5,465 nucleotides of DNA from Cohaesibacteraceae bacterium (GTDB taxonomy: Bacteria > Pseudomonadota > Alphaproteobacteria > Rhizobiales > Cohaesibacteraceae): the NCBI GenBank assembly GCA_016764535.1, contig JAESRR010000263.1, positions 1 to 5,465 of the forward strand, written 5' to 3'. Both the position numbers and the translations under genes were made by a program. Under the pieces are notes generated by a model, which saw nothing but the letters and a program-made list of their open reading frames with translations, had not been told where the DNA came from and did not search any database. Below, in pieces: positions 1 through 5,460 of this stretch (the first letter of the stretch is position 1; every line of letters begins with the position of its first letter).

Positions 1-1943
1 GCTTCAATGGTCGCATTCAATGCCAGCAGGTTGGTTTGATCTGCAATCTCGCGAATGAGACTGACAACATCACCAATGCGTTCTGCCATTGTATCCAGTG
101 TATTGATTTTGGCGTTTGATTCTTCCGCTGCATCATTGGCAAAACCTACAGCTTCGCGGGTCTGATCAATCTGGCGGGAGATCTCCGAAATTGAAGCTGA
201 TAATTCTTCAGCAGCAGCAGCCACTGTTTGTACGCTTCCCGATGCCTGAGACGATGAATTTGCAGCTTCTTCAGCCTGGCCGGATGAAGTACCAGCCAGC
301 TCGGTCAACAAGCCTGCAGTCTCTTCCAGCTGTACAGTATCTGCCTGCACACTTTGCAAAGCAGTTTGAACACCATTTTCAAACCGGTTAATCAGCTCGT
401 CAACTTTCGCCTGACGTTGTTCTCGCGCGACATTCGCTTCGGCCTGTTGCTGTTCAAGACGCGTTCTCTCGATTGCATTGTCTTTAAACACAGCGACTGC
501 TTTGGCCATCGCGCCAATTTCGTCGCTACGCGCCTCATTCAGCGAAGCGATATCTGTGTCCCCTGCAGCCAGTTTCTTCATTGCCACGGTCAACTGGTTC
601 ACGGGCCGGGCAATGAGTTTACTCAACGCCAGACCCAGAACAAGTGCCGCCAATGCAGCAGCAATCATCACGCCATATATCGTTGTCTGCGTATTGTTGG
701 AAATCTGTTGTGCAGTGATGGATTTGGCGCCTGCCAGCGAAGACACAGAAAGTACAGCTTCAGTCGCAGCTTCCTCACCAAGATCTACAGAAATCCTGTA
801 ATCACCGAGATGTTTGACAAGCGACTGCAATTCACTTGAAAAAGCATCGATGTGTTTTGAGGGATCAGGCAATTTGTTTGCCACCATCTGTTTGGCAAGA
901 TTACGCAGATACCCAAGACGTGAATTGATGGCGGCCAGCTTGTCAATTTCCGGCTGATGCCTGTAGCGCAAAGTCTCTGTTTGCAATTGTTCCGAGTGCG
1001 ATGCGAATTTTGCGCTCATGGTGGCATGTGCAGCAGATTTTTTCTGCATTTCGATAGCTTCACGTGTCTGGGCGACATTCCCAAGTTTGCTGTCCTTGAC
1101 AATGACAGACAAAAATTCGGCATGCGTGGAAACCGTTCTAATCTGTTCAGCGAGAGCAGAAATCGCACCCCAGCGTTTTGGAGAATTTCCAGCTTCTGTT
1201 TCAATGGTTTTTACCGAGACCGCGACTTCGGCAAGCGCCTCGGCAAGTCCCTCGATTTCCATTTCCAGTTCGTCATCAAGCTTGGTTTCATTGAGTTTAT
1301 CCAATGCAACCTTGATCGCCTCGACATAGCTTGCAACCAACGTCAGCTCATTCGCATCACTCAAACTTGGGCTACGACCCATCGCCAAACGTATATTCAG
1401 AACGTGTATCTGAATCGCGGTCGCCTGATCCTGTTGGATATCAAAATTATAGACGGCATTACGTGCGGCAAGCACCTTGCGATTAGCCGCCTTGGCACCG
1501 CCATCAGCAGAAAATTTGACCTTCGCCGAAGTATTTCTCAATTTGACGATAGCCCCGCCAAGGGTAGTGAGGTCTGATTGCACAAGCGTTATCTGTGAAA
1601 CGAGTTTTGTGACAGCGTTTTGTAAATCTGCGACTGATGTTTTGGCAACATTGGCGCGTTGATCACTCCCAAGAGCATTCAGGCTTGAGGAAACTGCTTC
1701 CAGATTTTCCATTGCAGCTGTCGCGAATTTCTGGTCTTCCGATTGCAGGAAGCTTGAGATGTTCTGATTAGCCTTGTTCATATCAACCAGAACATTTGTC
1801 GAATGTTGAAACAATCCGATTGTATTTCCCAGTTGACTGGTTCCGACAGCTCCAAAGGCACCAAGCATGACCGCGATGAGGGCGATAACACCGACCCCTC
1901 CGGCGATTTTCACACTGATTGACAGATTTTCAAAAAATTTCAT
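1..1943 (-). CDS. Methyl-accepting chemotaxis protein, C-terminal part beyond the window
   Basis: Inner-membrane chemoreceptor that would sense a periplasmic signal and control the CheA/CheW kinase complex. I read 647 codons from ATG at 1943; the frame stays open to base 1, so the 3' part is missing. Seen: a short basic N-terminus, transmembrane segment 1 (about residues 13-33), a long, probably all-helical periplasmic region (about 34-421), transmembrane segment 2 (about 422-440), a HAMP linker (about 444-490, with P447 and the DEIG group at 474-477), then the coiled-coil signalling domain from about 540. It ends in IADQTNLLALNATIE (633-647), the conserved hairpin tip that contacts CheA/CheW. 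The descending helix, second methylation region and any CheR-binding tail lie outside. An in-frame TGA three codons upstream (1952-1950) fixes the start; GAGGG sits only 3 bases before ATG. The periplasmic region is longer than the classical four-helix bundle (about 150 residues); ligand unknown. Identity is certain, ligand class is not. Confidence 0.97.
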   Translation of the reverse strand, partial: MKFFENLSISVKIAGGVGVIALIAVMLGAFGAVGTSQLGNTIGLFQHSTNVLVDMNKANQNISSFLQSEDQKFATAAMENLEAVSSSLNALGSDQRANVAKTSVADLQNAVTKLVSQITLVQSDLTTLGGAIVKLRNTSAKVKFSADGGAKAANRKVLAARNAVYNFDIQQDQATAIQIHVLNIRLAMGRSPSLSDANELTLVASYVEAIKVALDKLNETKLDDELEMEIEGLAEALAEVAVSVKTIETEAGNSPKRWGAISALAEQIRTVSTHAEFLSVIVKDSKLGNVAQTREAIEMQKKSAAHATMSAKFASHSEQLQTETLRYRHQPEIDKLAAINSRLGYLRNLAKQMVANKLPDPSKHIDAFSSELQSLVKHLGDYRISVDLGEEAATEAVLSVSSLAGAKSITAQQISNNTQTTIYGVMIAAALAALVLGLALSKLIARPVNQLTVAMKKLAAGDTDIASLNEARSDEIGAMAKAVAVFKDNAIERTRLEQQQAEANVAREQRQAKVDELINRFENGVQTALQSVQADTVQLEETAGLLTELAGTSSGQAEEAANSSSQASGSVQTVAAAAEELSASISEISRQIDQTREAVGFANDAAEESNAKINTLDTMAERIGDVVSLIREIADQTNLLALNATIE

Positions 1944-2216
1944 AAGCCCTCACTCGCCACATCACAGTCAGCATTTGAACGAAATTCTAGAACGAAGGGT
2001 TTAATGGATAGTTATAATTGTACAAATGGCCTAAATTCTAATTTAACTATCAGTGATATTTCGATTAGTTATTGATATATTTGAATAAAAATCACACAGA
2101 TTTTCATCCAAAACCCTGAAAAGAACCGGAACTACCTGACCTGGACAGACTGAAAACAGGCAAAATGAAAAAAAACGGCCCTAAATCCGGCCGGCAAGAA
2201 CTTGGTTACCGTGCGT
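1944..2216. other. Intergenic region between the chemoreceptor and the LysE-type exporter
   Basis: No gene was found here. The part next to the chemoreceptor (about 1980-2100) is strongly AT-rich and presumably holds its promoter, but I could not place convincing -35/-10 boxes on the minus strand and saw no flagellar sigma-28 type promoter. It contains an 8-bp palindrome TTGTACAA (2018-2025) and a 7-bp inverted repeat ATAGTTA/TAACTAT (2008-2014 and 2044-2050) around it. The part nearer the exporter holds that gene's terminator. Confidence 0.6.
2168..2193 (-). terminator. Rho-independent terminator of the LysE-type exporter
   Basis: Read on the minus strand, the stem CGGCC (2193-2189), an 8-base loop and GGCCG (2180-2176) are followed directly by eight T residues (2175-2168). 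It lies about 24 bases after the exporter stop codon at 2219-2217. The short GC-only stem with an unbroken T tract is a classic intrinsic terminator, and it insulates the exporter from the chemoreceptor gene downstream on the same strand. Confidence 0.8.
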
Positions 2217-2849
2217 TCACAGCTTCATTGTTGCAAGTCTGACACTAAACCCGATGAAGACCAGCCCGGTTAATCCCTTTAACCAGCGCTGGAATGCCCC
2301 GCCCCGGGCAACTTTGGAAATCCGTGCAAACAGCATCACCATCGCAGCAAACCAAAACAAATTCACCACCGCATGAGCGGCGACGAGAACAAATGCAAAC
2401 AGAACCGCATCTTCATCGGTCGGCATGAATTGTGGGAACGCAGCCAGATAAAACATCGAGACTTTGGGGTTAAGCCCGTTAGTCAAAAATCCCTCGATAA
2501 ATGCGGCCGGTAAATTGGATGATTTTCCGGTGACGGGCAGATCAGCCTGCGGGGAAATTGATTTCCGTGCAGACAACAATGCCTTGAACCCGATGTAAAA
2601 CAGATAGGCCGCCCCCACCATTTTGACGACAAGGAACAATTCAGCAGATTGCACAAGCAACAGGGAGATCCCGAATACTGCAAGTGCTCCGTGCAGAAAG
2701 AACGCAGCAACAAATCCGGCTATATTGGCAAACCCGGCACTGCGCCCGGATAGCGGAACAGTTTTTGCGATAAGGACGCCATTGGGACCAGGTGACATAA
2801 CGAGAAGTGATGCGACCAGCACAAAACCAGCAAGATTATTCAGATCCAT
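2217..2849 (-). CDS. LysE/RhtB family amino-acid exporter (LysE-type translocator)
   Basis: Inner-membrane exporter of the LysE/RhtB family, whose known members expel amino acids or derivatives such as lysine, threonine or homoserine lactone. The protein has 210 residues, the usual family length, and about six hydrophobic segments (roughly 5-28, 40-66, 70-92, 113-138, 145-172, 186-206). Family marks are visible: SPGPNG at 19-24 at the end of helix 1, K76-x2-G79-x2-Y82-L83-x2-I86-G87 in helix 3, and N127-P128-K129 at the start of helix 4. I place the start at ATG 2849 because GGAG lies 5 bases upstream (2858-2855); the reading frame is open further to a TTG at 2879, which lacks such support. 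It seems monocistronic, with its own promoter and terminator. No LysR-type regulator is next to it, so the substrate cannot be inferred from context. Confidence 0.93.
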   Translation of the reverse strand: MDLNNLAGFVLVASLLVMSPGPNGVLIAKTVPLSGRSAGFANIAGFVAAFFLHGALAVFGISLLLVQSAELFLVVKMVGAAYLFYIGFKALLSARKSISPQADLPVTGKSSNLPAAFIEGFLTNGLNPKVSMFYLAAFPQFMPTDEDAVLFAFVLVAAHAVVNLFWFAAMVMLFARISKVARGGAFQRWLKGLTGLVFIGFSVRLATMKL

Positions 2850-2921
2850 GATAACTCCAATGGCGGGATTCCAGAGCAAACAGAAGGAAAATACGTTGCG
2901 GAATTAGGAAGAATATCCACA

Positions 2922-2948
2922 TCCTGGTTCCTATACTATGAAACAGGA
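2922..2948. repeat. Imperfect inverted repeat, operator-like
   Basis: TCCTGGTT (2922-2929) and AAACAGGA (2941-2948) are inverted copies with one mismatch, separated by 11 bases. The repeat lies in the gap between the divergent exporter and RNA-ligase-like genes and covers the -10 region of the proposed exporter promoter. It could bind a dimeric regulator, but a repeat this short and imperfect can arise by chance in AT-rich DNA. Confidence 0.3.
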
Positions 2949-2957
2949 ATTTAACAA
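2930..2957 (-). promoter_or_regulatory. Putative sigma-70-type promoter of the LysE-type exporter
   Basis: On the minus strand TTGTTA (2957-2952) and TATAGG (2935-2930) are spaced by 16 bases; each matches its consensus at four of six positions. Transcription would start near 2923, leaving a leader of about 74 bases before the ATG at 2849. The imperfect inverted repeat at 2922-2948 overlaps the -10 box and the spacer, as an operator might. Prediction by eye only. Confidence 0.4.
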
Positions 2958-3066
2958 TCACTTTCTGAATCAACTTCAATTTATCAAGTCCCTTAAGGTT
3001 CGAATTTTCCTCGACTTGTACTTTACGCGCATTCGTGGAATTCTTTCTGAAAACAGCAAGAGCATT

Positions 3067-3072
3067 GGGGAG
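3067..3072 (+). promoter_or_regulatory. Ribosome binding site deciding the start at 3077
   Basis: GGGGAG lies 4 bases before ATG 3077. The frame is open upstream to another ATG at 3035, but that one has no purine-rich stretch at the right distance. The protein read from 3077 also aligns from its first strand with the usual N-terminus of the family, which supports this choice. Confidence 0.65.
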
Positions 3073-3076
3073 TACA

Positions 3077-3625
3077 ATGGTTGCTGCAGGCAATGTTGCT
3101 GTATGCCTTAGAGCCGGAAATTCCAGCGGCGCGCTGTTACGTGCACTTTGGCATCGTGTCTCGCTTATGGAACCCTACCCGTCGATGCATTCCATCGGAT
3201 ACGCCCCCTTTGTTACCATTGGACAATACGAGGGTGTGCCGATTGATCATCTAGCTGCTTTTATCAGGGAACAATCAAAAACCTGGTGCATTCATTTACA
3301 CTTCACCAGACTGGACCTGATCGACGGGCAATCAATCACCGTTGGGGCAATACCGGATCCAAACAGGCAACTAATTGAAATGCACAGGGCGCTCAATTCC
3401 TATATCGAACCCAGACTAAACCACCCGCTATTGAGACCTGGCAACTGGGCTCCGATGAGCCCGATTGGAAATGCGGTGAAGACAAACTTCCGCGGTGCAG
3501 CAAAATCCTATATTGCCGCTCCGCTAAAACCATTTACCGTCAGGTTCGACCACATTGATCTGGTGCGTTTCCTGCCATTTGAAGAAATTATGATGCAGCC
3601 GCTGATTGCCGATCAGAACTACTAA
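3077..3625 (+). CDS. 2'-5' RNA ligase-like (2H phosphoesterase superfamily) protein, catalytic histidines apparently lost
   Basis: Probable cytoplasmic protein of 182 residues from the 2H phosphoesterase superfamily (2'-5' RNA ligase/LigT-like). Active members use two HxT/S motifs to make or cleave 2'-5' or cyclic phosphodiester bonds. Seen: an N-terminal strand and helix (AVCL at 8-11, RALW at 22-25), then GYAPFVTIGQYEG (41-53), where relatives usually read GYPPHLTLAxYxG. Next come a helix with LIEMHRAL (99-106) and RPGNWAPMSP (120-129), where relatives read RPGxWxPHCTLA. The end, PFTVRFDHIDLVRF, matches the family's last strands. The first HxT is thus F45-V46-T47 and the second M127-S128-P129, so both catalytic histidines look replaced. 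The frame is intact with a good ribosome binding site, so it reads as an expressed but probably non-catalytic relative. The family call comes from remembered motif patterns, not a search. It seems to stand alone. Confidence 0.72.
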   Translation: MVAAGNVAVCLRAGNSSGALLRALWHRVSLMEPYPSMHSIGYAPFVTIGQYEGVPIDHLAAFIREQSKTWCIHLHFTRLDLIDGQSITVGAIPDPNRQLIEMHRALNSYIEPRLNHPLLRPGNWAPMSPIGNAVKTNFRGAAKSYIAAPLKPFTVRFDHIDLVRFLPFEEIMMQPLIADQNY

Positions 3626-3703
3626 AGCCGGATCATTACGCCGACTTTCCATATCCAGCCATACAGCAGGTCAAATAAAGCGGTTGCTTAACAAAACAAT
3701 CAC

Positions 3704-3725
3704 AGGGATTGATTTTCAAATCCCT
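3704..3725 (-). terminator. Hairpin at the end of the CDP-alcohol phosphatidyltransferase gene, possible terminator
   Basis: AGGGATT (3704-3710) and AATCCCT (3719-3725) form a perfect 7-bp stem with an 8-base loop. On the minus strand the stem starts within the stop codon (3726-3724), and the bases after it (GTGATTGTTTTGTT) are T-rich but interrupted. On the plus strand no T tract follows, so it is a weaker candidate for ending the RNA-ligase-like gene. The rest of 3626-3723 holds nothing recognisable. Confidence 0.45.
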
Positions 3726-4380
3726 AAATCAAAGTCCAGCCATACAGGACGCTCATCGTCAATGTGTACACGGCAAGCAGGACAACATTAACAGGATTGC
3801 CCGAGAGTTTCGGTGTTTGAATTTTGGAGACATTCAAAGCGGCCAGCGTCAGTGCGCTGATATAAAGAATGATCGAAAAAGTACCCGGGTTGAACCAGTT
3901 TTCGAATAAAAACACGAAAACCAGAATTATGCTGTTGTTATCGATGGCCAATCCGGTGTACTTTGTGCCATCAGCTAATCCAAATGTACTGAAATAGCTT
4001 AACCGCATTACACCGGCGATGAGTATGAGTATTGCTCCCGGTAGAAATGCAGGGTCAAATTTACCATAGCTTAACAAAAGCATGGCGGGTGTGACTGCGT
4101 AGCTTACGACGTCGATGAGTAGGTCAAGCTGACCACCAAACTTACTGTCTGTACCCGTTCGACCTTTCAGTCGACGTGCAATTAATCCGTCTGCCCAATC
4201 AAAAGCAACGGCCCATATCATACCAATCATTGCAGCGGCATAAACGCCGATAGCGATGAAATACAAGGCAAAGATCGTGCAGCATAGACCTGCAAGAGAA
4301 CACAGATTGGGTAAATCCCAGATATAACCAAGAATGGATTTATTTGGAGCTTCCTGTGTACCGGAATTTTCGGTTGTCAT
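3724..4380 (-). CDS. CDP-alcohol phosphatidyltransferase family membrane enzyme (PssA-like)
   Basis: Integral membrane enzyme of 218 residues that swaps CMP for an alcohol or lipid at a phosphodiester, as in phospholipid synthesis. The signature is clear: D61-x2-D64-G65-x2-A68-R69, then G82-x3-D86-x3-D90; the four aspartates would bind the metal ions. The spacing between R69 and G82 is 12 residues, where most members have 8. Hydrophobic stretches run at about 25-60, 91-104, 111-126, 147-163, 168-182 and 197-215. DLPNLCSLAGL (22-32), RLSYF (127-131) and TKYTGLAI (139-146) resemble the corresponding parts of PssA phosphatidylserine synthases, so that is one possible activity. The divergent cytidylyltransferase next door favours instead a transferase that uses the CDP-alcohol made by it. 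AAGG lies 6 bases before ATG 4380, supporting the start. The family is certain; the substrate is open. Confidence 0.9.
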   Translation of the reverse strand: MTTENSGTQEAPNKSILGYIWDLPNLCSLAGLCCTIFALYFIAIGVYAAAMIGMIWAVAFDWADGLIARRLKGRTGTDSKFGGQLDLLIDVVSYAVTPAMLLLSYGKFDPAFLPGAILILIAGVMRLSYFSTFGLADGTKYTGLAIDNNSIILVFVFLFENWFNPGTFSIILYISALTLAALNVSKIQTPKLSGNPVNVVLLAVYTLTMSVLYGWTLI

Positions 4381-4404
4381 TGCATGCCTTGTAAGTTAGA
4401 GAGA

Positions 4405-4433
4405 TTGATAATTCCGCTATAGAAGCGAATAAC
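4405..4433 (+). promoter_or_regulatory. Putative promoter of the cytidylyltransferase gene
   Basis: TTGATA (4405-4410) and AATAAC (4428-4433) are spaced by 17 bases on the plus strand. The first matches the -35 consensus at five of six positions, the second the -10 at four. Transcription would start near 4440. The -35 box overlaps the left arm of the inverted repeat and the right arm would lie in the early leader. No equally good promoter was found for the divergent minus-strand gene. Confidence 0.4.
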
Positions 4434-4455
4434 GCTATTTAGCACCGGAATTATC
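4407..4455. repeat. Perfect 10-bp inverted repeat in the divergent promoter region
   Basis: GATAATTCCG (4407-4416) and CGGAATTATC (4446-4455) are exact inverted copies with a 29-base spacer. A smaller inverted repeat, AGCG/CGCT (4424-4427 and 4433-4436), sits inside with almost the same centre (about 4430). The position between two divergent lipid-type genes, over the likely promoter, suggests an operator pair for a shared regulator. A long-range hairpin in the leader is possible but less likely given the large loop. Confidence 0.6.
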
Positions 4456-4478
4456 CAGGATAAAGGAAAATAATTATT

Positions 4479-5039
4479 GTGATTGTGTACACTGTTGGTA
4501 CGTTCGATCTTCTGCATATAGGTCACCTTGCTTTGCTAAATCGCTGCAAGGCATTGGGTGATACTGTCGCAGTAGGAGTTGCTTCTGATGAAGTTGTCAA
4601 TAGATACAAACCCAATGTACCGATAGTTCCGCTTGAGCAACGCATGGAAATGTTGCTCGCCCTTGAATGCGTGGATATTGTTCAGCCATATCATGAGCTG
4701 GAATATGTTTCGGGCTGCCGCGAAGTTAATGCCGATATTTTTGTTGTTGGAGAAGACTGGGGCAGAAAACCACATAATCTGGCGATCGAGGATTATTTGA
4801 GATCCGAAGGCAAGCAGATTATTCAGGTGAGCTATCACCCCAAAACATCTTCCTCGAAGATAAAACAGACTGTTGTGGCACAATATAAAGTGGATGCCGC
4901 TCCCTTTGATGTCCAGATTTCACCCTCAACACGGATTATCCCGCAGATGCCCCCGTGTGAGGTCAAAATTCCCGTACATCCTGAAATATTGCAATCTGTT
5001 GCGAATACCAACATGTCTGAAATTTTGAAAATCAGCTAA
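4479..5039 (+). CDS. TagD-like cytidylyltransferase (nucleotidyltransferase superfamily)
   Basis: Cytoplasmic enzyme of 186 residues, expected to join CTP and a phospho-alcohol (glycerol-3-phosphate, phosphoethanolamine, phosphocholine or similar) to a CDP-alcohol and pyrophosphate. Seen: GTFDLLHIGH (7-16) with the HxGH nucleotide motif H13-I-G-H16, SDEVVNRYK (36-44), EQRMEML (53-59), DIFVVGEDW (86-94), and TSSSKIK (123-129) in place of the usual ISTTxIK. In TagD an arginine precedes this last motif (RTxGIS); here that column holds Y119, so CTP handling may differ. The catalytic core ends near 135, about the full length of TagD. About 50 further residues, rich in proline, form an unrecognised C-terminal tail. 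The start is GTG 4479 with AAAGGA about 11 bases upstream, a long spacing; GTG 4485 is an alternative that loses two residues. It is transcribed away from the CDP-alcohol phosphatidyltransferase, its likely partner. Confidence 0.88.
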   Translation: MIVYTVGTFDLLHIGHLALLNRCKALGDTVAVGVASDEVVNRYKPNVPIVPLEQRMEMLLALECVDIVQPYHELEYVSGCREVNADIFVVGEDWGRKPHNLAIEDYLRSEGKQIIQVSYHPKTSSSKIKQTVVAQYKVDAAPFDVQISPSTRIIPQMPPCEVKIPVHPEILQSVANTNMSEILKIS

Positions 5040-5073
5040 CGATTTCGGCACTCAAACAATCCGGTTTCACAAT

Positions 5074-5460
5074 TCAGCTCATCGCCTGGTGAATAGGCAT
5101 CGTGTCTGCATATTGTGTGAACCGGACTATTTTGCCATCTTCAAAATCATAAATATGGGCGGCGGCGCTGATCATATCCTTGCCTGTTTTGAGATGGACA
5201 CCGACATACTTCCCGGTGACAATCACACTGTCAGGCGCCTCGAGATATCGATCAATCTCAAAGCGCCATTCACTCCAGCTATCAGCGAAACTGTCGAACA
5301 CATTGGCAATGATGGCCTTCATGCCAATATATGAACCACCATCAGGAAATCCCGTGTTCTGGTTCCACTCGATATTGCGTGCAAAAATTTGGTTAAGCGC
5401 AGGATAATCCCGACTTCTGAACGCGACATACAGTGCTTCAACCGCTGCCAGTTTATCCAT
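5074..5460 (-). CDS. SnoaL-like/NTF2-like domain protein
   Basis: Small, probably cytoplasmic protein of 128 residues with the cone-shaped SnoaL/NTF2-like fold, shared by ketosteroid-isomerase relatives and many small-molecule-binding proteins. Seen: an N-terminal helix VEALYVAFRSRD (7-18), I30-E31-W32 at the end of the helical part, FPDGGSYIG (38-46), a helix with VFDSFADSW (54-62), and the strand series VIVTGKYVGVHL (79-90), AAAHIYDFEDGKIVRF (99-114) and QYADT (116-120), typical of the family's last strands. Known enzymes use pocket residues such as Asp or His; H102 and D119 could line the pocket, but the substrate cannot be told. ATG 5460 is only 5 bases from the window edge, so its ribosome binding site is mostly unseen and a slightly longer start cannot be excluded. 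It converges on the cytidylyltransferase with a 34-base gap; no functional link is evident. Confidence 0.85.
   Translation of the reverse strand: MDKLAAVEALYVAFRSRDYPALNQIFARNIEWNQNTGFPDGGSYIGMKAIIANVFDSFADSWSEWRFEIDRYLEAPDSVIVTGKYVGVHLKTGKDMISAAAHIYDFEDGKIVRFTQYADTMPIHQAMS

Noticed and set aside
116..1662. Several plus-strand reading frames opposite the chemoreceptor
   Set aside because: The minus-strand frame gives a complete, family-typical chemoreceptor; the plus-strand translations show no domain and are antisense shadows.
2836..3093. An 85-codon minus-strand reading frame across the gap between the exporter and the RNA-ligase-like gene
   Set aside because: It overlaps the start regions of both genes, matches no family I recognise, and would cover the proposed exporter promoter. 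It looks like a chance frame.
2938..3114. A short plus-strand frame starting at ATG 2938 (about 57 codons)
   Set aside because: It has no ribosome binding site, ends inside the RNA-ligase-like gene in another frame, and its translation shows nothing recognisable.
3678..3690. AAGC/GCTT mini-hairpin after the RNA-ligase-like gene as its terminator
   Set aside because: The stem is only about 4 bp and no T run follows on the plus strand.
3724..4380. Naming the transferase as rhizobial phosphatidylcholine synthase (Pcs)
   Set aside because: The 12-residue signature spacing is similar, but the N-terminus and the RLSYF and KYTGL segments resemble PssA more, and the partner cytidylyltransferase is not expected for Pcs, which uses free choline.
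5061..5124. CCGGTTTCACA (5061-5071) and TGTGAACCGG (downstream, near 5115-5124) as a terminator hairpin
   Set aside because: The arms need a one-base bulge, are about 45 bases apart, lie partly inside the SnoaL-like coding region and have no T tract. Probably chance.
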